The translations under genes were made by a program, and so were the position numbers. DNA of 64,000 bases from NCBI GenBank assembly GCA_022510905.1, contig JAFLSN010000001.1:62001-126000 (forward strand). The letters are read 5' to 3'. Every line of letters starts with the position of its first letter. The stretch's first letter is position 1. The notes under the pieces are model-generated. The model was not told where the DNA came from, ran no database searches, and saw only the letters and a list, made by a program, of their open reading frames with translations. Source of the DNA: Treponema sp. (GTDB taxonomy: Bacteria > Spirochaetota > Spirochaetia > Treponematales > Treponemataceae). Of this stretch, positions 19,450 to 26,577 are shown in pieces.

Positions 19450-19809
19450 CTAAAATCCAAAGCCCGCACTGTGCGTGAGGTGCCAGCCGCCGCCTTCCGG
19501 ACATGGATAGACGCTCAGGCTGACACCCCGCGCTTCCTCGGAACTGCGCCGCGCTTTCTCCGCGTCCTCTTGCGTGGCATAGAGGCGCTTGCCGTTACCG
19601 AGCGAGTCGGGGCATGAGCAGGCGTCCTTGCGGAAGTCCACGCGGCTTTCCTTGGGCGCAAGGTGCCACAGCCCGCACCGCTCGCACTGGTAGGGATAAA
19701 GGCTTCTGCCTTGCCCGCGCTCGTAGTCAGCCGAGCTTTGCGCCTCACGCTCCGTCATAAAGACGGACAGCGGACTTCCCGATTTGCTGAAACAGGTGTT
19801 GCTTTTCAT
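19450..19809 (-). CDS. small protein with duplicated CxxCGxWHL-like module
   Basis: 119 residues, no signal peptide; I do not recognise the family. Two related halves: the first ends YQCERCGLWHLAP (a CxxC pair that could bind zinc), the second ends VYPCPEGGGWHLTH, keeping the GxWHL part but losing the second Cys. Each half is preceded by a charged helical stretch with SSADYERGQG or RRSSEEARG. The chosen start 19809 (MKSNTC) has GGA upstream; an ATG at 19815 is also possible. It is the last gene of the minus-strand accessory island and follows the LRR gene by 52 bp. Confidence 0.5.
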   Translation of the reverse strand: MKSNTCFSKSGSPLSVFMTEREAQSSADYERGQGRSLYPYQCERCGLWHLAPKESRVDFRKDACSCPDSLGNGKRLYATQEDAEKARRSSEEARGVSLSVYPCPEGGGWHLTHSAGFGF

Positions 19810-19861
19810 GTTCATTCCATAACGCTGTGTGCGCGGAGGCACACGCCCCCGCGCAGTCGGC

Positions 19862-20755
19862 TTACTTTGCCGTTTCTTTATAGAGAGATTCGTAGTACCA
19901 AGAACCTTCTCTGTCCTTAAGATTAGTGGCGTTTGTCTTTGGGTTTGACACATCAATGCTTGTGCCGTCTTTGTAAAGGTCGCTTGAGGTGCCATACCAG
20001 CCTTTTGTGTCCTCAAAAGTCACGCTTGTGAGAGCAGGGCAGTTGTCGAACGCATATTTGCCGATTTTCGTCACACTGTCGGGGATTGTCACGCTCGTGA
20101 GAGCAGTGCAGTCGGCGAACGCAGATCCGCCGATTTTCGTCACGCTGCCGGGGATTGTCACGCTTGTGAGAGCAGTGCAGTAGTTGAACGCCCTGTCTCC
20201 GATACTCGTCACGCTGCCGGGGATTGTCACGCTTGTGAGAGCAGAGCAGCTTTGGAACGCATAGTCGCTGATACTCGTCACGCTGTTGCCTATCTCCACA
20301 CTCGTGAGAGCAGAGCAGCCGGCGAACGCAGATCCGCCGATAATCGTCACGCTGTCGGGGATTGTCAAGCTCGTGAGAGCAGTGCAGTAGTTGAACGCAG
20401 ATCCGCCGATACTCGTCACGCTGCCAGGGATTGTCACGCTCTTGAGAGCAGTGCAGCGGGAGAACGCAGCTCCGCCGATACTCGTCACGCTGCCGGGGAT
20501 TGTCACGCTCTTGAGAGCAGTGCAGTCGGCGAACGCAGATAGGCCGATACTCGTCACGTCGTCGGGGATTGTCACAACGCCGTTTTGCGGGATTTTGTCG
20601 TTGTTGCATTTGGTGAGCACCCCGCCCTCGATTTCAAAGAGCGAGCCGCCGTCATCGTCATCGTCCCCGTCACTGCACGAGGTGAATGTCCCCGCCGCCA
20701 GCAAGAGCGCCGCCGTTGCCGTAAAAAGCATGGCCTTTGTCCATTTTTTCAACAT
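19862..20755 (-). CDS. BspA-like leucine-rich-repeat lipoprotein
   Basis: 297 residues. Lipoprotein signal peptide with lipobox TFTS-C, an acidic linker (GDDDDDGG), then eight 23-residue LRR_5 repeats of the form VTIPGSVTSIGxxAFxxCxAL (residues about 61-244), and a polar C-terminus (WYYESLYKETAK). BspA/LrrA-type proteins of oral bacteria are surface-exposed and bind host or bacterial partners; here that role is inferred from family. AAGGAG lies 8 nt before the start. The repeats are close at the DNA level, so copy number may vary. Confidence 0.85.
   Translation of the reverse strand: MLKKWTKAMLFTATAALLLAAGTFTSCSDGDDDDDGGSLFEIEGGVLTKCNNDKIPQNGVVTIPDDVTSIGLSAFADCTALKSVTIPGSVTSIGGAAFSRCTALKSVTIPGSVTSIGGSAFNYCTALTSLTIPDSVTIIGGSAFAGCSALTSVEIGNSVTSISDYAFQSCSALTSVTIPGSVTSIGDRAFNYCTALTSVTIPGSVTKIGGSAFADCTALTSVTIPDSVTKIGKYAFDNCPALTSVTFEDTKGWYGTSSDLYKDGTSIDVSNPKTNATNLKDREGSWYYESLYKETAK
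20024..20575 (-). repeat. eight 69-bp tandem repeats inside the LRR gene
   Basis: Each 69-bp unit encodes one 23-residue leucine-rich repeat. Units share long identical stretches such as those coding for TIPGSVTSIG, which allows recombination between them. Confidence 0.85.
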
Positions 20756-20847
20756 AGTTGATACTCCTTGCGTTTAATGTCCGCCGACAATTGTTTGCGT
20801 AGTGATGAATTGGGTCGCAGCGCATGACCGCGCCGCAATGCGGGATT

Positions 20848-21000
20848 TTACTTCTTCCCTCTGGAAGAGCCGCCCGACTTGCCGCCAGAGGCAGGAGGGT
20901 TGTTCCCCCTGCCGCCGCCGCTCGGATTCCCCGTGGTTGACGGCATTCTGCCGCCTTCTCCCGCATAAGGATTTCCGGGCCTTACCGTAGTCTTTGCCAT
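20848..21000 (-). CDS. 50-residue Gly/Pro/Ser-rich small protein
   Basis: Sequence MAKTTVRPGNPYAGEGGR..., low-complexity, basic C-terminus SSRGKK, no membrane segment. It would be missed by length filters, but AGGAGG lies 6 nt before the ATG, and it sits between two genes on the same strand that also have strong ribosome sites. Function unknown. Confidence 0.6.
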   Translation of the reverse strand: MAKTTVRPGNPYAGEGGRMPSTTGNPSGGGRGNNPPASGGKSGGSSRGKK

Positions 21001-21076
21001 ATATGGCCTCCTGCATGGATTTTTTGTATGCGCATACCGCGCATTTTTAAGCAGGGCAACGCCCCGCATTTTGCCG

Positions 21077-21766
21077 TTACTTGAGCACCTCCTGCCTGAA
21101 ATGCTCAATCTCCGTGTTGGCGTAGTCCATGAACGCGCTGTACTCCGCGTCGCCCTCCAGAAGCGCGTGGGCGTTCACGTGCGCCACGAGCGTCTTGTAC
21201 GCCTCGTCGCTCGCCGCGCGAGCCGTTTTCAATGCGCCCGCCGTCTTTGCCGACCGCTCGTCCGTCCTCTGCGCCGTTAGTTCGCGCACCGTCTCGTTGG
21301 CCGCCTTTAGCTTTTCCACGAACGCGCCGAGGCTCAGCGCGTCAACCTGCGGCTTGTACTTGCCCTCCAAATCCTGGATAAAGTTCACGAGCAGACCGGT
21401 CTCCTTGTCGAGCTGCGCCTGTGTGTCAATCTTGTAGTCCTTGATGTGCTGGGCGAGCACTTTCGCGGCATCCGCCATCTCATCCACGGGGAAGTCCGTG
21501 TAGCCTGAGACCGCCTTCTTGTAGCCCGAGTAGAGCTGGTCGCGCAGGCGGTCGGCCTCGTTGATTTTGTCTGTGATGAGGCTCTTCGCGCTGATTTTGA
21601 GGCTCTCGTCCTCGGCCGTCACCGCCGCCCGCAGAGCCTTCACCTGCGCCGCGCACTTCTCGGACACTGCCGCGTCCTTTTCCGCGCGCTCCGCCATGTT
21701 CGACACGAACAGGAAGTGCGCCGCGTTGTTCATGCTGGTGAGCGGGATTGTCCTGATTTCTTTCAT
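21077..21766 (-). CDS. DUF6261-like helical protein
   Basis: 229 residues, almost wholly helical, no signal peptide. It opens with MKEIRTIPLTSMNNAAHFLF, which matches my memory of the DUF6261 family found in Bacteroidetes and treponemes; the assignment is from memory. AAAGGAGG lies 8 nt before the start. Codon use is strongly GC-biased (for example GCGTGGGCGTTCACG on the plus strand), unlike the transporter genes around. First gene of the minus-strand island; the leader contains a hairpin (21801-21824) and a 42-bp tandem repeat lies further upstream. Confidence 0.6.
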   Translation of the reverse strand: MKEIRTIPLTSMNNAAHFLFVSNMAERAEKDAAVSEKCAAQVKALRAAVTAEDESLKISAKSLITDKINEADRLRDQLYSGYKKAVSGYTDFPVDEMADAAKVLAQHIKDYKIDTQAQLDKETGLLVNFIQDLEGKYKPQVDALSLGAFVEKLKAANETVRELTAQRTDERSAKTAGALKTARAASDEAYKTLVAHVNAHALLEGDAEYSAFMDYANTEIEHFRQEVLK

Positions 21767-21901
21767 TCTGATTTCCTCCTTTGCTGAATGAGTGTATGTT
21801 CCTCAGCCGCAGAAGCGGCGGTGAGTCCGTAAAAGCGCCGCGGAGCCCCCGGAAAACGTTCTGTTGAATGACGAAAAGCAATCTGAGGTCTCGGAGGGTG
21901 C

Positions 21902-22153
21902 TTTGTCGGGTGTCGGGAAGGCTTCGGAAGCCTCGGAAAGCATTTTGTCGGGTGTCGGGAAGGCTTCGGAGGCCTCGGACGGCGTTTTGTCGGGTGTCGG
22001 GAAGGCTTCGGAAGCCTCGGACAGCGTTTTGTCGGCTGTCGGGAAGGCTTCGGAGGCCTCGGACGGCGTTTTGTTGAGCAACGGGAAGGAATTTGTTGCG
22101 GCAAATCCGTATTTGTTGAGCGGCGGGAAGGAATTTGGCGCAGCAAATTTGTA
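21902..22153. repeat. 42-bp tandem repeat, six phased units of two sequence types
   Basis: Unit boundaries (TTTG) fall at 21902, 21944, 21986, 22028, 22070, 22112 and 22154, exactly 42 bp apart. The first four units carry GGCTTCGGAAGCC or GGCTTCGGAGGCC; the next two carry AATTTG...CAAAT in the same place. So each unit keeps an inverted repeat although its sequence changes. Confidence 0.85.
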
Positions 22154-22253
22154 TTTGTCGGTCGCCGGGAGGGGCTTTGCCGGACTTTTTGCGCGCCTGT
22201 CGCCCACGGCAAGGCTTTCTGCCGCCGTTTCAGGCGTTTTGCCGCCCGCTGAC

Positions 22254-22296
22254 AAAAAATCCGCGCACGGTGTCGGCATGGCCAGTGTGCGCGGAT
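22254..22296 (-). terminator. terminator-like hairpin upstream of the 42-bp repeats
   Basis: Minus strand: ATCCGCGCAC (22287-22296) and GTGCGCGGAT (22259-22268) flank an 18-nt loop and are followed by TTTTTT. No minus-strand gene lies upstream, so it may be an attenuator in the leader of the island operon, or end an unseen transcript. Confidence 0.6.
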
Positions 22297-22522
22297 ATGC
22301 GGAGGCAAAGTTTTCTGTTCGTATCCTAGATGAGGGGCGCGGCGATGACGAAAGAGGTACTATACATAAATGGGGGGGGTACTGGACGATGCGTTTTTTT
22401 CAGCCGCGGAGACGCTCTTCACAGGAAAAAGTATAGAGGAACGGCGCGGGCGTGTCAATGCGGGCGGCGGATTCTAATTCCTTATGCGGTATGGCGAGCC
22501 GGTCACACCGCAAGGAGATTTT

Positions 22523-22721
22523 ATGCAGCCGGCGGCACCCAAAAACAAGGCCGGCGGCCTTTTGGAGTCCATGTCTGCGAGCAGGACGCGCACAGGCATC
22601 CGGTTTGTCAGCTTATCGCGCGGCAGGCCGGGCGTTCTCCGGGCTGTTTCTGGAGCTGGCATTCGCCTTTACAGGTTTGTGCTTTTTGTGTATGCTGGCC
22701 ACAGGCATGGAGGATTTATGA
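22523..22721 (+). pseudogene. possible frameshifted small membrane-protein gene
   Basis: An ATG at 22523 has AAGGAG 5 nt upstream and starts MQPAAPKNKAGGLLES. In another frame, a convincing hydrophobic segment FSGLFLELAFAFTGLCF ends in MEDL-stop at 22719-22721, overlapping the next start. If real, one gene is split by a frameshift near 22620-22640; otherwise only the ribosome site is coincidental. Confidence 0.3.
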
Positions 22722-23329
22722 AAGATCGACAATCGCTTAACTACAAACTTGCTGTTACAGGGGCGTTTGGTGCGCTGAGTGTTATCCTTGGCATTACGGG
22801 CTTGGGATTTATTTCGCTTAGTCCTGCTGTTTCATTCACAATTCTGCAAGTGCCCGTGATTCTTGCCACCGTGCTTGCAGGACTGGTTCCGGGCATGGGC
22901 GTGGGCTTTATTTTTGGCCTTTTCAGCCTTGTAAAGTCGGCGACCAATCCGTCGGGCGCACTGGATCCGCTGTTCACAAATCCGGTCATTTCTATTGTTC
23001 CCCGCGTACTCATTGCCGTTGTAACCTGGCTTGTCTACCGGCTTTTTTCGGGCCTGCTCAAAGCGCCCAAGGCAATCGGCGGAGGCATAGGCGCGGCGTT
23101 CGGCTCGCTCGCAAATTCGTTTTTTGTTATCGGGGCGATATACATGCTGTACAATTCCCAAATCAAAGGTGTCATGGGTGGCGCAGGTTTTTGGGCAGGA
23201 ATGGCGCTTGTGCTGGTTCCCGGCGGGCTGCTTGAGGCGGCGGCTTCCGTGGTGCTTACGGTGGCGGTCATGGGAGGCCTTTTTATTGTGCGCGGAAAAA
23301 AATCAAAACTTTCGCAGGAAGCAGAATAG
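22718..23329 (+). CDS. ECF transporter S component (vitamin-binding subunit)
   Basis: 203 residues, about six membrane segments, beginning KLAVTGAFGALSVILGITG, with SPAVSFTILQVPVILATVLAG and FGLFSLVKSATNPSG typical of S components that bind pantothenate, riboflavin or similar. It works with a separate EcfT/EcfA module, not seen here. The open frame extends upstream to 22484, but the start at 22718 has GGAGG 4 nt upstream. trkA begins 9 nt after its stop. Confidence 0.75.
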   Translation: MKDRQSLNYKLAVTGAFGALSVILGITGLGFISLSPAVSFTILQVPVILATVLAGLVPGMGVGFIFGLFSLVKSATNPSGALDPLFTNPVISIVPRVLIAVVTWLVYRLFSGLLKAPKAIGGGIGAAFGSLANSFFVIGAIYMLYNSQIKGVMGGAGFWAGMALVLVPGGLLEAAASVVLTVAVMGGLFIVRGKKSKLSQEAE

Positions 23330-23338
23330 CAAGCCCCT

Positions 23339-24781
23339 ATGAAAATTGTCATCATAGGAGCCGGTTTTACTGGCGTTCAGCTGGCCAAACGTCTTATCAA
23401 CGAAAAAAACGATGTGATGCTCATTGACAACGATGAGCTCACAGTCAAGCACGCGAGCAACCGGCTTGACTGCACGGTGCTCCAGGCCGACGGCAACAAT
23501 CTTGAGACGCTGGAATCGGCCGGCATAGACAAGGCCGATGCGCTCGTGTGCGTTACCGACAATGACGAAATCAACATGATTACGTGCTCGCTTGTTGACG
23601 CGGTGTATCCAAAGCTCCTAAAAATCGCAAGGGTGCGGAACTACGCATATTATGTGAACACAACCGTGGCGGCAAAGCACCACGCAGAAACATTCGCCGG
23701 AAACCACCGTCCGCTTTACGGCATTGACTACATGATTCATCCTGACGTTGAGGCGGCGGAGGCCATTGTGCAGGCGGTCGAGCATGGTGCCATTACCGAA
23801 GTGCTCACGTTCGGGCACTCGCAGTACGAGCTGACGCGGATAAATGTTGAAAAGCACAGCAAGCTCGACGGAATCCTGGTCAAAAACATCCGCTCGCTTA
23901 CCGACAAAAAATTCCTGCTGGTGTACATCGAGTCAGAGGAAGAAAGCATGATTCCCAGCGGCGACACCGTGATTCGTGCCGGAAACGCGCTCGGAGTCCT
24001 CACCACAAGAAACAATGTAACGGATCTGCTTGAATTGTGCGGAGCCAAAATCGAAAAGCTCAAAAAAGTGGCGCTCGTGGGTGCGGGCAGAATCGGCACA
24101 ATAGTTGCAAACCGGATCATGAACAAGAACAAGACATCGTTGTTCAAAAAATTTTTCGGCGCCGGCATCACAAAAAAAATCGTGCAGGATTTTGTGATTG
24201 TTGACAGCGACGAGGCTCTTTGCAAGGCCGCAAGCGAACGCTATCCGGGGGCGGCCGTGTTCTGCGCCGACATCACGGACGAGGGCTTTATAGAGGAAGA
24301 AGGGCTCAACACGTTTGATTTGGTCATCTGCGCCACACACAACCATGAGCTGAACATGGTTCTGGCGGCCTACATTGAATCGCTCGGTGTCGGAAAAACA
24401 GTGGCGCTCGTGTCACATTCGGCCTTTGGAAAAATCGCCCGCAAACTCGGTGTTGACGTAACCATTCCGCTGCGCGACACGGTAGTTGATTCAATCATGA
24501 GCCATCTGCGCGGAAAAACGATTACAAGCATCCACACGGTCTCAAGCGGAGATTTTGAGATTGTTGAATGTGAGCTTCCTTCTGCAAGCAAAGTGATTGG
24601 CAAAACCTTGAAAGACATAGCAAGTCCCGGCGAATTTCTTTTGCTGCTCATCAAAAAAGCGGGAACGGATTCCTTCTTGATTCCTACCGGCGACACGGCC
24701 ATGACCGTGGGCGACCATCTGGTGCTGATTACACGGACTGGCAACAAAAAAGTGCTGGAACGGTTCAGCGGCACCAATTAG
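23339..24781 (+). CDS. trkA: Trk potassium uptake regulatory subunit
   Basis: 480 residues: two tandem RCK_N/RCK_C units. The first nucleotide-binding fold starts KIVIIGAGFTGVQLAKRL; the second VALVGAGRIGTIVANRI near residue 242. It binds NAD(H)/ATP and gates TrkH. Cytoplasmic. The trkH start lies 12 nt after the stop, so the two are co-transcribed, perhaps with the upstream ECF S component. Confidence 0.92.
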   Translation: MKIVIIGAGFTGVQLAKRLINEKNDVMLIDNDELTVKHASNRLDCTVLQADGNNLETLESAGIDKADALVCVTDNDEINMITCSLVDAVYPKLLKIARVRNYAYYVNTTVAAKHHAETFAGNHRPLYGIDYMIHPDVEAAEAIVQAVEHGAITEVLTFGHSQYELTRINVEKHSKLDGILVKNIRSLTDKKFLLVYIESEEESMIPSGDTVIRAGNALGVLTTRNNVTDLLELCGAKIEKLKKVALVGAGRIGTIVANRIMNKNKTSLFKKFFGAGITKKIVQDFVIVDSDEALCKAASERYPGAAVFCADITDEGFIEEEGLNTFDLVICATHNHELNMVLAAYIESLGVGKTVALVSHSAFGKIARKLGVDVTIPLRDTVVDSIMSHLRGKTITSIHTVSSGDFEIVECELPSASKVIGKTLKDIASPGEFLLLLIKKAGTDSFLIPTGDTAMTVGDHLVLITRTGNKKVLERFSGTN

Positions 24782-24793
24782 AGCGGGGGCACC

Positions 24794-26239
24794 ATGGTCT
24801 TTACGGTCGCAAAAATCATCTTTGCCATTCTAGCCATCATCGGCACTACATTTTTGATTCCGATTGGAGCTGCGGTGCTGCTGGGTGAATACAGCGAGAT
24901 TCCAGCATTTGTGGTGCCCATGGTAGCAAGCTGGATTTTTGCCACAGTGTTTCTGCTGGTTGGCAGAAAGAAAAAAGCTGTGCTCAGCTCCAGGGCCGCT
25001 TTTGTGTCGGTAGCGCTCGCCTGGATTGCGGCATGTTTTTTTGGCCTCATTCCCTTTTATGCAAACGGCGGAATTCCCAACCTGACCGATGCATTTTTTG
25101 AAAGCGCCTCGGGTTTTACCACGACAGGCGCAACGATTGTTACCGAAGTTGAATCTCTTTCACGAACTGTAAATCTGTGGCGCTGCCAAACCCACTGGCT
25201 GGGCGGCATGGGTATTATCGCGCTTACGGTGGCGCTGCTGCCATTGTTAGGTGTGGGCGGCTTTCAGCTGATTAAGGCAGAAACTACCGGCCCCGAGAAA
25301 GGAAAGCTTACGCCCAAAATCACCACCACGGCAAAAATGCTGTGGTTCATGTATCTGGGCATGACTATCGTTGAAACGCTGCTGCTCAAAATCGCCGGAA
25401 TGGACTGGATTGACGCACTGAGCCATTCGTTTGCAACTTTGGGCACCGGCGGTTTTTCAACGCGCAACGCGAGTGTCGGTGCCTTCAACTCTGCCGCCAT
25501 TGAATGGATTTGTTTTGCTTTTATGTTTTTAGGCGGCGTGAATTTTTCGCTCTACTATTATTTGCTCACAAGAAAATTTTCCGAAATCGCGGAGAATTCA
25601 GAATTAAAACTGTACGTGACAATCAATGTGGTTGCCATTGCGCTCATCACGCTTATTGAGCTTCCTGACTACGGAAGCTTTTCTGCTTCGCTGCGGTATT
25701 CCGCCTTTCAGACTGTTTCCGTTTTGTCTACCACGGGCTTTGCCACTGCCGACTACACCGCCTGGCGGCCTGCTGCCCAGGCAGTCATATTTGCATTGTT
25801 TTTTATCGGTGGCAGCTCTGGTTCAACCGGCGGCGGAATTAAAGTGGTGCGGTGGCTTATTTTGGCAAAGCAGCTGCACAATGAAATCCAAAAGCTCCTG
25901 CACCCGCACGGCGTGTTTTCAATCAGGCTGAACAAACGGGCAGGACGCAAGGACGTGGTATTCAGCGTTGCGGCCTTTTTCTTTATGTACGTGATATTGC
26001 TGTTTGTGACAACGTTTTTTGCATGTCTTTTTGGATTGGATTTGTTTTCTTCGTTTACAGGAGCCATGAGTATGCTGGGCAACGTGGGGCCCGGTTTTGG
26101 CGCGCTGGGGCCTTCAAACAACTACAACTTTTTGGCAGCGCCCATCAAATGGTGTTATTCTTTTGCCATGGTCGCAGGCCGCCTGGAATTTTTTACCCTC
26201 ATCATTTTCTTTTCGCCCGCGTACTGGAAAAAACACTGA
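24794..26239 (+). CDS. trkH: Trk potassium transporter membrane subunit
   Basis: 481 residues, multi-pass inner-membrane protein. Pore loops typical of the Trk/Ktr family are visible: SGFTTTGAT, HSFATLGTGGFSTRN, STTGFATADYT and AMSMLGNVGPGFG. It is the K+ channel-like subunit gated by TrkA, encoded just upstream. GGGGG precedes the ATG. No clear terminator after the stop; intergenic repeat copy B follows at 26429. Confidence 0.92.
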   Translation: MVFTVAKIIFAILAIIGTTFLIPIGAAVLLGEYSEIPAFVVPMVASWIFATVFLLVGRKKKAVLSSRAAFVSVALAWIAACFFGLIPFYANGGIPNLTDAFFESASGFTTTGATIVTEVESLSRTVNLWRCQTHWLGGMGIIALTVALLPLLGVGGFQLIKAETTGPEKGKLTPKITTTAKMLWFMYLGMTIVETLLLKIAGMDWIDALSHSFATLGTGGFSTRNASVGAFNSAAIEWICFAFMFLGGVNFSLYYYLLTRKFSEIAENSELKLYVTINVVAIALITLIELPDYGSFSASLRYSAFQTVSVLSTTGFATADYTAWRPAAQAVIFALFFIGGSSGSTGGGIKVVRWLILAKQLHNEIQKLLHPHGVFSIRLNKRAGRKDVVFSVAAFFFMYVILLFVTTFFACLFGLDLFSSFTGAMSMLGNVGPGFGALGPSNNYNFLAAPIKWCYSFAMVAGRLEFFTLIIFFSPAYWKKH

Positions 26240-26428
26240 TGGTTCCAAGCCAATCGCAACGCAGATTCGAGCCGGTTCCAGCTTTGCAAAAAATGATATG
26301 TGCCATTTTACACAAAATTTTCAAGACCACGCGCTTTCCCGTGCGCTCATTCATATAACAAAATAGACAATTCTTGAACATGCCGACAAAAAAAGCGCAG
26401 CAAAATTCAAGTCAGTCCGATTCATTCT

Positions 26429-26500
26429 AATCAACACACCCCGATGCAGAAGCAAGGTTTAATTCTGTGAAGCGGGGTATTCACCCTTTTTTGCACAAAT
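26429..26500 (+). repeat. intergenic repeat, copy B (intermediate form)
   Basis: Left part AATCAACACACCCCGATGCA, core GAAGCAAGGT, about 20 nt insert containing GAAGCGGGG, right part TTCACCCTTTTTTGCACAAA. CCCCG and CGGGG can pair. Its right end is 7 bp from the htpG -35 box, same orientation. Confidence 0.75.
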
Positions 26501-26507
26501 AAAAAAT

Positions 26508-26536
26508 TTGCCGTTTCTCTTATTTTTCAGTATATT
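26508..26536 (+). promoter_or_regulatory. htpG promoter
   Basis: -35 TTGCCG (26508-26513), 17-nt spacer, -10 TATATT (26531-26536). No CIRCE element is seen. Confidence 0.7.
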
Positions 26537-26577
26537 TTAGAAAAGAAATTCTCTTTGATTTACAGAAGGAAAGAAAA

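Larger units (their letters stand above)
21767..22717. other. gene-poor stretch between the island and the ECF transporter
   Basis: Contains a leader hairpin near 21800, the 42-bp tandem repeat (21902-22153), a terminator-like hairpin (22254-22296, minus) and an ambiguous short coding segment (22440-22717). All frames through the tandem repeat are open because its unit is a multiple of three without stop codons, so open frames there are not evidence for a gene. Confidence 0.6.
26240..26577. other. intergenic region trkH-htpG
   Basis: No gene. 26240-26428 shows nothing I can name; repeat copy B (26429-26500) and the htpG promoter (26508-26536) occupy the rest. Confidence 0.6.

Noticed and set aside
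21902-22153. CRISPR array
   Set aside because: Units are contiguous with no spacers and no cas genes are near.
21803-22436. Long frames on both strands through the 42-bp repeats
   Set aside because: The unit is a multiple of three with no stops, so several frames stay open by construction; none has a convincing start site.
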